NCBI GenBank assembly: GCA_001796995.1
Contig: MGOB01000051.1
Location: 56,379-71,691, forward strand
Length of the DNA: 15,313 nt
From: Chloroflexi bacterium RBG_16_68_14
GTDB lineage: Bacteria; Chloroflexota; Dehalococcoidia; DSTF01; RBG-16-68-14
Direction of reading: 5' to 3'
In this document: positions 7,571 to 13,478 of the stretch, one piece after another
How positions within the stretch are numbered: the first letter of the stretch is position 1
Layout of the letters: every line of letters begins with the position of its first letter
The notes under the pieces: generated by a model
Seen by the model: only the letters and a program-made list of their open reading frames with translations
Database searches by the model: none
What the model was told of the DNA's origin: nothing
Program-made: the position numbers and the translations under genes

Positions 7571-7696
7571 GGCCCGCATCTTTTGGTGAAATTCTTCCTA
7601 AGGGGCACGCCGTAGGGGGAGTGGGAGGAAGATGAAGGGGGATCATGACCCCAGCCTGAAGGCCATGAGGAAATTGATGGCATGCCGGCGTGTAGC

Positions 7697-7797
7697 GGCG
7701 ACCTTTAGGTCGCCACGGGCTTGTCGTTATGGGACGTGGGTGGCGACCTGAAGGTCGCCCCTACGGTCCCCATACGCGGTCGGGCTGGAGCCCGACC
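7697..7797. repeat. Cluster of three short palindromes (REP/BIME-like)
   Basis: Two near-identical hairpins, GGCGACC-TTTA-GGTCGCC (7697-7714) and GGCGACC-TGAA-GGTCGCC (7742-7759), are followed by a related palindrome GGTCGGGCTGGAGCCCGACC (7778-7797). They fill most of the gap between the sigma factor and flp and have no coding potential. Tandem copies in an intergenic gap are typical of REP-type elements. They could also act as a weak 3'-end barrier for the sigma-factor mRNA, but no T-run is present. Nothing else is apparent in 7571-7696. Confidence 0.7.
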
Positions 7798-7825
7798 CGC
7801 AGTGTTATTCAGTTGGGTCTCAGGA

Positions 7826-8404
7826 TCAGCCGTGGGCCGCCGCGCCCTTCAGGTCCTCGGGCCGCATCTGCTTGCGCAGCGCGTTCAAGGCCCGATGCTG
7901 GATCACGCGCACCGCCGCCACGCTCTTGCCCACGATCTCCGCCACCTCTGGATATTCCAGGTCCTCCACGAAGCGGAGGATGATCACCTGACGCTGCTCG
8001 CCCCGCAGCCGCAGGATCGCCTCCCGCACCCGCTCCCGTTCCGCCTGCCGCTGGAGAGTCTCCTCTGGATCACCATCGCGGCTGTGATCCACCAGGGTCT
8101 CCGGCAGCTCCGTGCCAGGCTTGCGCGAGCGCAGGTGACTGACGCCCAAGTTGTGGGCGATGCGCAGCAACCAGGACACGAAAGGCGCGCCCCGCTGCTG
8201 GTAGCGATGGATCGCCTCCCAGGCCTGGAGGAACGCCTGAGCGGTCAGGTCCTCCGCTTCCGCCGCGTTGCCCACCAGGTAGTAGATGTGGCGATAGACG
8301 CGAATGACGTGTCGGTCATAGAGGGCGCCGAAGGCTTCCCGGTCGCGGGCGATTGCCCGCTTCACCAGGATGCGTTCCTCAACGTCTGAAGGGACAGCTA
8401 CCAT
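7826..8404 (-). CDS. RNA polymerase sigma factor, ECF-like sigma-70 family
   Basis: A 192-residue sigma factor with only regions 2 and 4. Region 2 (about residues 22-88) carries AFGALYDRHVIRVYRHIYYL and EAEDLTAQAFLQAWEAI. Region 4 (about 128-178) carries RGEQRQVIILRFVEDLEYPE and the helix-turn-helix IVGKSVAAVRVIQHRALNAL. Length and layout match ECF sigma factors, which redirect RNA polymerase to a small regulon. The ATG at 8404 has a poor ribosome site (AAGG 11 bases away), so the start is uncertain by some codons. No anti-sigma gene is adjacent; the upstream VWA/FHA membrane gene is the nearest candidate partner. Its position between flp and that gene suggests, without proof, a role in controlling surface genes. 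Confidence 0.9.
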   Translation of the reverse strand: MVAVPSDVEERILVKRAIARDREAFGALYDRHVIRVYRHIYYLVGNAAEAEDLTAQAFLQAWEAIHRYQQRGAPFVSWLLRIAHNLGVSHLRSRKPGTELPETLVDHSRDGDPEETLQRQAERERVREAILRLRGEQRQVIILRFVEDLEYPEVAEIVGKSVAAVRVIQHRALNALRKQMRPEDLKGAAAHG

Positions 8405-8433
8405 CGAGCAGGATGCCTTGTGAGGGGAACGGG

Positions 8434-8460
8434 CCCCCCGACCAGTCGGGGAGCACTCCC
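8434..8460. repeat. Second copy of the CCCCGACCAGTCGGGG hairpin, 5' of the sigma-factor gene
   Basis: CCCCGACCAGTCGGGG (8436-8451) is an exact copy of the core of the flp terminator. It lies in the 126-base gap between the VWA/FHA gene and the sigma factor, about 32 bases upstream of the sigma start. No T-run follows on either strand, so it is not a standard terminator here. It may instead be an mRNA processing, stability or protein-binding hairpin. The rest of the gap (8405-8433, 8461-8530) shows nothing clear. Confidence 0.6.
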
Positions 8461-8530
8461 TGATAGTTAGGATCGGCAGGGAGAGGGGCAGACTAGAGAG
8501 GGTTGGCCGAAAAGAAGGAGGCCAGCTCCG

Positions 8531-10513
8531 CTATTCCTCAGGCTCCAGACGCGCGGGCCCGGGGCGATCCGGCGATGCGTCCTGCGAAGCGCCGCCCCAA
8601 GTCGCCAGCGTCGGTCCTCCCTCCCGCGCCTCCTCCGGCACGGAAGCCGCGGATGGGACAGCAGCGTCCGCAGCCATCTGCGCACCCCTTCGGTCAGATC
8701 GGTCGCGGAGGATGTCGGGCACGTCAACGAACGCCGTCTCTTCACCCGCCGGCTCGGTGGAACCGTCCGCAGCCAGCTCGAACCGAAAAGTGTGCGGGCC
8801 GACGACGAACACATCGCCGGGAGTCAGGATCTGCCAGCCGCCGCCCAAGGCACCTGTCTCGGTCAGCCGGCGCACCTCGTGCACCATGAGCTGCCCTTCT
8901 CGAATCCAGACCCGGGCGTGCTCCGACGCGATCTCCTGCTCGCCTTCTCCCGCTTCCCTCAATCGGATGAGGCAGCGATATCCGGTGCCGATGCTGACGG
9001 GCGCGCTGCCCACCGGGAAGGTCTCTCCAGCCAAGGGCGCGCTGATGACACGGAGGTGCCCCAGTGGCTCCTGGGACGCCGTCGGTGGCGGCAGCGGCTC
9101 TTCCTTCCGCAGCGACCGGCCTGGCTGCTGCGCGGCGTGGTGCGCTGGAGGCGGCTCAGGCTGCCAGGGCGAGGCCACCCGCTCCTGCCCGCCACGGCGT
9201 CGCCCTCGCAGGTAGAGGAGGAAGAGCAGCGCCCCGCCGATGGCAGCCATGAGGATGACGCCGATCGCGAAGAGGTTGCCGCTGAGGCCGCCCGGGGCCG
9301 CGCCGATGCGCAGCGTGACCTCGTTCGTTCTCACCTTGTCGGCAAGGGTGGCGGCCTCGACCGTCACGACATGCTCGCCCTTGGAGAAGGAGGCGGGGTC
9401 GAAGGTGAACTGGTAAGGCGGTTCGGCCAGCTCCAGCACGGCCGCGCCGTCCACCAGGAAGGTGACGGAGACCACCGGGTCCTCAGCGACCACCTGGGCG
9501 GTGAGGGTACGCGTCTCCTCCAGCCGTTCGCCCGCCTCCAGCCCGCTCAGCGCCACGCAGAGCCTCTGGGGGCAGACGATCCGTTCATCGCCGCCCGTCC
9601 GCTCGTCCACCGTCGCGTCCACCCGGAGCGTGGCCGCCTCCTGCTTGGCCAGGCCGAGGCCGGAAGCGTCCAGGGTCAGGATGTACTGGCCACGCAGCAG
9701 CTCGCCCACCTCCTGATAGAGCTGGGCCAGCCCTTCTGGTGAGGGCGTCTCAGCGAACCGGCCGCCGCTCTTCTCTGCCAGCTCCTGGAGATAGTCGCGG
9801 TCGATATCGGCGCCGAGCCCGATGGCGAAGACGGGCACGCCCAGCGTCTCCGCTGTCGTCAGCGCGTCGGTCCGGGAGAGGACGCTGCCGTGGTCAAGGC
9901 CGTCGCTCAGCAGCACCACCAGGCGACGGCTGCCCTCCGCCTCCGCCGCCAGGCGCACACTCTCCGCCGTCGCCTGGTAGAGGGCGGTGGCGCCGGCCGC
10001 CGTCAGGCCATCGATGGCGGCGCCGGCCGCCGCCAGATCCACGGTGAAGGGTTGGACCAGATCAACGGTATCGTGGAAGGTAAGGATGGCAACGCTGTCC
10101 TGGGGCGCCAGCCCCTCCAGAAAGCGACGCGCCGCCACCTTCGCCTGTTCCAGCGCGCCCCCTTCCTTCATGCTGCCGCTCACATCCAACCCCAGCACCA
10201 CGGCGATGGGGAGGCTGCTATCGACCCCCGTGGTGGCATCGACGACCGGCACCGGCGAGCCATTGAGCTGCGCCTGAAAGTGCGTCTCGGTGAGGGCGGC
10301 CACGGGGCGACCCCCGCTGTCCAGCACCGTTACCAGCGCCTGCGCCTGGGGCCAGCTATCGGCGGTGAAGCCGGTAAGCTGCACGGTGAGGCCCGGCTCC
10401 TGGGCCGACACGGCAAGGGAGGGGAGCAGCGCCGCCGCCAGCACAACAAGCGCCCACCCCCGGCCGCGCCACGGCCGACCCGGGCGGGATCCACGTCGCT
10501 GCCGCTGTAACAT
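8531..10513 (-). CDS. Membrane-anchored VWA-domain protein with cytoplasmic FHA-like domain
   Basis: A 660-residue protein. An Arg-rich N-terminus and hydrophobic stretch (about residues 20-37, ending AVSAQ) form a signal peptide. A von Willebrand A domain (about 103-275) has a complete metal-ion-dependent adhesion site: DVSGS (D110, S112, S114), the Thr in GATALY and Asp in LLSDG. A beta-rich segment follows (about 290-405, with Cys at 314 and 319), then a membrane helix (about 412-434) and a basic stop sequence LRGRRRGG. After a Pro-rich linker comes an FHA-like domain (about 485-580; VSIGTGYRCLIRL, IASEHARVWIREGQLMVHE, GDVFVVGPHTFRFEL) and an acidic tail. FHA domains bind phospho-Thr, so the protein could couple an external ligand to kinase signalling. 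The ATG has GGAGG 10 bases upstream. It probably heads a unit with the sigma factor. Confidence 0.88.
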   Translation of the reverse strand: MLQRQRRGSRPGRPWRGRGWALVVLAAALLPSLAVSAQEPGLTVQLTGFTADSWPQAQALVTVLDSGGRPVAALTETHFQAQLNGSPVPVVDATTGVDSSLPIAVVLGLDVSGSMKEGGALEQAKVAARRFLEGLAPQDSVAILTFHDTVDLVQPFTVDLAAAGAAIDGLTAAGATALYQATAESVRLAAEAEGSRRLVVLLSDGLDHGSVLSRTDALTTAETLGVPVFAIGLGADIDRDYLQELAEKSGGRFAETPSPEGLAQLYQEVGELLRGQYILTLDASGLGLAKQEAATLRVDATVDERTGGDERIVCPQRLCVALSGLEAGERLEETRTLTAQVVAEDPVVSVTFLVDGAAVLELAEPPYQFTFDPASFSKGEHVVTVEAATLADKVRTNEVTLRIGAAPGGLSGNLFAIGVILMAAIGGALLFLLYLRGRRRGGQERVASPWQPEPPPAHHAAQQPGRSLRKEEPLPPPTASQEPLGHLRVISAPLAGETFPVGSAPVSIGTGYRCLIRLREAGEGEQEIASEHARVWIREGQLMVHEVRRLTETGALGGGWQILTPGDVFVVGPHTFRFELAADGSTEPAGEETAFVDVPDILRDRSDRRGAQMAADAAVPSAASVPEEAREGGPTLATWGGASQDASPDRPGPARLEPEE

Positions 10514-10559
10514 GCCCAGGAATCCTCCCGTTTATCCCAAAGGAGACGGTCGATCCGAC

Positions 10560-10588
10560 TTGACATATGCTTGCGCCTGTGCCAGAAT
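10560..10588 (+). promoter_or_regulatory. Candidate sigma-70 promoter (plus strand)
   Basis: A perfect -35 box TTGACA (10560-10565), a 17-base spacer and CAGAAT (10583-10588, four of six matches to TATAAT). It points toward the riboswitch and LPSTG operon, giving a leader of about 500 bases. That is long, so a closer promoter or a separate small RNA remains possible. Confidence 0.45.
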
Positions 10589-10821
10589 GCGGCGCGATCC
10601 GGCAAAAGCGCACAGGCGCTCGTGGTGGCTGTCGGATCTGGTATCCGAAGGTAGTATCGGACGATTCACCGTCCCGTTCAGGGCAGGGATGCCGGAACGT
10701 CGAGAGGGCGCCGGGCCGCAGGAGGCGAACCGGCGGCCAACGGGGTGTTCCTGTGGGAGCCCCCACCGTTTCCGGTGCGGTCTACAGTCCTCCCTGCTGG
10801 GGTGGGCTGCGAGATCGGGCT

Positions 10822-10883
10822 ACGGGCCCAGGGGACGCGAATTCAGGAGGCGGGGCCTGGTAGGCGTCCCCTGGCCCCACCCG
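10822..10883. repeat. Long imperfect hairpin before the riboswitch
   Basis: Arms CCAGGGGACGC (10828-10838) and GCGTCCCCTGG (10864-10874) are perfectly complementary over 11 bp. They extend outward, with bulges, through GGCC pairs to ACGGG/CCCGT. The 25-base loop is GC-rich. There is no T-run. It ends 10 bases before the cyclic-di-GMP element and may be part of the same leader. Confidence 0.55.
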
Positions 10884-10892
10884 TGAACAACT

Positions 10893-11041
10893 GAAGAGAG
10901 TCCTCCGAAAGAGCACGGCCCCGACCAGTCGGGGCCAGGCCGCAAGGCCCCCCGACTCGTCGGGGCGCAAAGCTCCGGGTCGATCCCCTGCCCAAGGGAC
11001 GACGGCCGAGCTGCCGAAGAGGAACCATTCGGAGGGTCTTC
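10893..11041 (+). promoter_or_regulatory. Cyclic-di-GMP-I (GEMM) type riboswitch aptamer
   Basis: The core CGCAAAGCTCCGGGTC (10966-10981) closely matches the GEMM consensus CGCAAAGCCACGGGUC. GGCCGAGCTGCCGAA (11004-11018) matches the conserved 3' hairpin GGCAGCCGGGUUGCCGA. By alignment with the Vibrio Vc2 RNA, the stacking adenine A47 corresponds to A10970 and the ligand-pairing C92 to C11014; G20 probably corresponds to G10942. A hairpin CCCCGACTCGTCGGGG (10950-10965) occupies the P1b position. The ends close by long-range pairing: GAAGA (10893-10897) with TCTTC (11037-11041), and CCTCCGAA (10902-10909) with TTCGGAGG (11028-11035). The 5' conserved segment is divergent (AGGCCGCAAGG for AGGGCAAACC), and an extra hairpin (10917-10936) is inserted. 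The element lies directly before a terminator and a surface-protein gene, typical for this class. Confidence 0.75.
10917..10936. repeat. Third copy of the CCCCGACCAGTCGGGG hairpin, inside the riboswitch leader
   Basis: GGCCCCGACCAGTCGGGGCC contains an exact copy (10919-10934) of the 16-base hairpin found at 7209 and 8436. A GNRA hairpin GGCC-GCAA-GGCC (10938-10949) and the variant CCCCGACTCGTCGGGG (10950-10965) follow in tandem. Here it sits within the aptamer's 5' half. Confidence 0.65.
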
Positions 11042-11079
11042 AGCCGCCGTCTTCGCGCTGAAGACGGCGGCTTTCGTTT
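11042..11079 (+). terminator. Riboswitch expression platform: intrinsic terminator with overlapping antiterminator
   Basis: A perfect 13-bp stem (AGCCGCCGTCTTC 11042-11054, loop GCGCT, GAAGACGGCGGCT 11060-11072) is followed by TTCGTTT. It starts at the base after the aptamer's closing helix. GTCTTCAG (11036-11043) is exactly complementary to CTGAAGAC (11058-11065). That 8-bp helix would exclude both the closing helix and the terminator, and so is a ready antiterminator. Ligand binding should therefore favour termination. Confidence 0.85.
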
Positions 11080-11095
11080 CAGAGGAGGACGAACG

Positions 11096-11425
11096 GTGCG
11101 GCGCGTGGTGATGAGGGTCTGGCCCATCGGCCTTCTCCTGGCTGTCCTCCTCGTCGGCACCGGACTGGGCCTCTTCGGCCCCTCCTCTGACCCGGTGAGC
11201 CAGACTTCCGCCATCGCCGCCGCGCCGCAGCCCACGCCTACCTACATCTCGGAGCTCGCGCCGGCCGTAATGCAGCCTCCCCGGGAGCCCGCTGGCCTGC
11301 CATCGACCGGTGCCGGCGTCGCCCAGGCCGTCCCCTGGCCTAAGATGGCAGGGCTGGGCCTGGCCCTCCTGGGCGCACTGCTCATCCACACAGCGCTGAC
11401 GCTGCGCCCCCACCGCACCTCATAG
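11096..11425 (+). CDS. Small sortase-type (LPSTG) surface protein under riboswitch control
   Basis: A 109-residue protein laid out as a Gram-positive-style cell-wall-anchored peptide. It has a basic N-terminus (MRRVVMRVW), a hydrophobic signal segment (about residues 10-28), a short Pro/Ala/Thr-rich external part of about 40 residues, then LPSTG (68-72; bases 11297-11311), a hydrophobic helix (about 84-103) and a basic tail RPHR. The mature part is too small to carry a known enzymatic domain; it may be a spacer, a stalk tip or a regulator. The GTG start is chosen because GAGGAGG lies 7 bases upstream. The gene begins 17 bases after the riboswitch terminator. No sortase is encoded in this window, so anchoring is inferred. 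It could alternatively be a two-helix membrane protein. Confidence 0.8.
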   Translation: MRRVVMRVWPIGLLLAVLLVGTGLGLFGPSSDPVSQTSAIAAAPQPTPTYISELAPAVMQPPREPAGLPSTGAGVAQAVPWPKMAGLGLALLGALLIHTALTLRPHRTS

Positions 11426-11501
11426 GCCCGCTCCAACCTCACCTCCGCCCTGCCGATACTCCTCCAGAGGCTGGCTCCAGCCCGCCTCTCAGGAGGCCCG
11501 T

Positions 11502-11942
11502 GTGCCCAACGCGATCCAGCGATTGCTGCTCCGCCCATCGCTGCGCGGCAGCGTCCGCCGCGCCCTGGAGTCCGGCGTAGGCACGTACCACACGACCTGG
11601 CGCACGGAGCCGGACGCGACGGCGGGAGCCAGCGAACAGCTCGCTGCGGAGGTGATGGCTTGGTGCCGCGAGGTTCTGCGCCAGACCCATCGACCGTATG
11701 GGCTGGACCAGGTCACGCTGGCGATGGCGGTCCGGGACGAAGACGGCCACCCCCTGGCCAGCGTCAACTTCGGCCTGCTCCGTCCCGTTGACTTCTACGG
11801 CTGCGGCTCGGTGGAGGCGCAGGCCCGAGAGGCCCTCCGGCGCTGGGCCGAGGACCGGGTCTTTGCCCGGAGCGGCGCCTGCGTCTCCCTGGTGCTCTTC
11901 AGTTGGGGCGACCTCACCGGGGAGCTGTTGCTGGCAGGCTGA
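11502..11942 (+). CDS. Hypothetical protein, 146 residues
   Basis: I do not recognise this family. It is predicted cytoplasmic: no signal peptide or membrane helix. It has a basic N-terminus (LLLRPSLRGSVRRALESG), a probable helix (about residues 45-62) and a strand-rich middle (VTLAMAVRDEDGHPLASVNF). Another helix (about 104-120) and a final strand (CVSLVLFSWG) follow. Three Cys (55, 101, 127) are scattered. The GTG start has AGGAGG five bases upstream, an excellent site, which supports a real gene. It lies 76 bases after the LPSTG gene and 94 before the ATPase, all on the same strand with no terminator between, so it is likely co-transcribed. Confidence 0.75.
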   Translation: MPNAIQRLLLRPSLRGSVRRALESGVGTYHTTWRTEPDATAGASEQLAAEVMAWCREVLRQTHRPYGLDQVTLAMAVRDEDGHPLASVNFGLLRPVDFYGCGSVEAQAREALRRWAEDRVFARSGACVSLVLFSWGDLTGELLLAG

Positions 11943-12036
11943 TGGCGCGTCGTTCCGCCCCGACGTTCCGGCGCGATAATCAGGTAGGAGCCTGCGCACC
12001 TGGCCATCGCTGCCTGGCGGCGCGAGAAGTTGCACG

Positions 12037-13401
12037 ATGACCGTTAAGGCTTCCCCGCTGACCACCGAGACGGAGCCATCCCCGCCCGCAGCGGGCATGG
12101 CACCCTTCGTACCCCAGCCGGCGAGTATCGAAGAGACGGGGGTGGAGCTCTCGCTGCTGGCTGACCTGACATTCAGGGTCATCCACTTCTCCGGCCGGCC
12201 CTCCGGGCGCCAGGTGGCGGAGCAACTGGCCCTGCCCTACTCGATTACGGAGGAGATCATCACCTTCCTCCGCCAGCAGCAGGCCGTCGAAATCGTCGGC
12301 AGCGCGGGCATCGGTGAGCAGGGGTATCAGTACGCGCTCACGGACCTGGGGAGGCGAAAGGCGGAAGAGGCGTTGGCACGGAGCCAGTACGTCGGCCCGG
12401 CGCCGGTGCCCTTCCAGCTCTACACGGAAGTGCTCCAACGACAGTCTGTGAGGGAGATCCGCATCGACCACGAGACCTTCGTCAGGGAGCTCTCCCATCT
12501 GGTGCTCAACCGAAAAGTCCTGGCGACGCTGGGACCGGCCGTCAACTCCGGTCGCTCCATCCTCATCTACGGGGGCGCCGGCAACGGGAAGACCTCTATC
12601 GCCACGGCCATCGGTCGCATGCTGCCGGGGGAGGTGCTCGTCCCCTACGCAGTGGAGGTGCAGGGACAGATCGTTCGGGTCTTTGACCCGCGCCTGCACC
12701 AACAGATCGCGCCAACGGCACTGGCGGAGCGCCGCCAAGAGGATGCGGGTACGCAGACCACCGGGAAGGAGCGCCGGCGAGACCGACGCTGGGCGCTGAC
12801 GAAGCGTCCGGTGGTGAGCGCAGGGGGGGAGCTGACCCTGGAAGATCTGGAGCTGCGCTACTCGCCCGTCTCCCGCTTCTACATCGCTCCCCTCCAGTGG
12901 AAGGCGAACAGCGGACTCCTGATCATCGATGACTTCGGCCGGCAACTGATCCAGCCGCAGGAGCTGTTGAACCGCTGGATCGCGCCGATGGAGCAAGGGG
13001 TGGACCACCTCTCGCTCCAGTCCGGCGAGACGCTGGAGCTGCCCTTCGATATCCTGCTCATCTTCTCATCGAACATCCCGCCGGGCCGTCTGGGCGATGA
13101 AGCCTTCTTCCGCCGCATCCGGCACAAGGTGGAGATCCCCAACCCTACGCTGGAGGACTTCCTGGAGATCCTGCGCCGGGCCTGCGCGGAGTACGGCGTC
13201 GCCTATGCGGAGGAAGGAGCTCAGCACCTCATCACGGCGCACTATGAACGCCCCGGCCGCGAGCTCAAGGCCTGCCACCCTCGGGACTTAGTGGAGCTCC
13301 TCATCGACGTCAGCAGGTTCTACGGGGAGGAGCCAACGCTCTCCCCGGAGCCCCTTGACCTGGTCTGCTCCTCCTACTTCGTAGACTTGCAAGCCGCCTA
13401 G
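12037..13401 (+). CDS. AAA+ ATPase with N-terminal winged-helix-like domain
   Basis: A 454-residue ATPase. A Pro-rich N-terminus is followed by a probable winged-helix domain (about residues 38-118; VAEQLALPYSITEEIITFLR, then YALTDLGRRKAEEAL). The AAA+ core has Walker A GGAGNGKT (179-186), Walker B LLIIDD (294-299), a sensor-1-like FSSN (343-346) and an arginine-finger candidate in FFRRIRHKVEIP (357-368). Between Walker A and B lies a long charged insertion (about 225-262). A helical C-terminal lid ends the protein. There is no membrane segment. The AAA core may remodel a partner protein or nucleic acid; the substrate is unknown. The ATG at 12037 has only AGAAG as ribosome site. It is the last gene before the terminator at 13428 and probably shares the cyclic-di-GMP-controlled transcript. 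Confidence 0.85.
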   Translation: MTVKASPLTTETEPSPPAAGMAPFVPQPASIEETGVELSLLADLTFRVIHFSGRPSGRQVAEQLALPYSITEEIITFLRQQQAVEIVGSAGIGEQGYQYALTDLGRRKAEEALARSQYVGPAPVPFQLYTEVLQRQSVREIRIDHETFVRELSHLVLNRKVLATLGPAVNSGRSILIYGGAGNGKTSIATAIGRMLPGEVLVPYAVEVQGQIVRVFDPRLHQQIAPTALAERRQEDAGTQTTGKERRRDRRWALTKRPVVSAGGELTLEDLELRYSPVSRFYIAPLQWKANSGLLIIDDFGRQLIQPQELLNRWIAPMEQGVDHLSLQSGETLELPFDILLIFSSNIPPGRLGDEAFFRRIRHKVEIPNPTLEDFLEILRRACAEYGVAYAEEGAQHLITAHYERPGRELKACHPRDLVELLIDVSRFYGEEPTLSPEPLDLVCSSYFVDLQAA

Positions 13402-13427
13402 CGCGCCCGCGGCCGCGACTAGCACGA

Positions 13428-13460
13428 GGCCCACTCCGGCACTCGGGGTGGGCCCTTCGA
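13428..13460 (+). terminator. Intrinsic terminator after the AAA+ ATPase
   Basis: A 10-bp stem with one G-U pair (GGCCCACTCC 13428-13437, loop GGCACTC, GGGGTGGGCC 13445-13454), followed by CTTCGAGTTCTTC. The T-run is poor, but the placement between convergent genes fits. It may also serve the CAP gene on the other strand. Confidence 0.6.
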
Positions 13461-13478
13461 GTTCTTCCGGGGCGGCCG

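Larger units (their letters stand above)
10514..10892. other. Divergent intergenic region upstream of the riboswitch
   Basis: This gap between the VWA/FHA gene (-) and the plus-strand LPSTG operon has no convincing gene. It should hold promoters in both directions. One plus-strand sigma-70-like candidate is at 10560, listed separately; no minus-strand promoter could be picked out. A long hairpin ends the stretch at 10822-10883. The middle part (10600-10820) has GC-rich short repeats but no function I can name. Open frames here have no family-like features. Confidence 0.5.

Noticed and set aside
8792..9742. 316-codon plus-strand frame opposite the VWA/FHA gene
   Set aside because: Low-complexity translation with no family features; the opposite strand has clear VWA, membrane and FHA-like domains.
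10290..10886. 198-codon and 98-codon plus-strand frames in the divergent intergenic region
   Set aside because: No ribosome site of note, Arg/Gly-rich composition typical of random high-GC frames, and overlap with the VWA/FHA start and a long hairpin.
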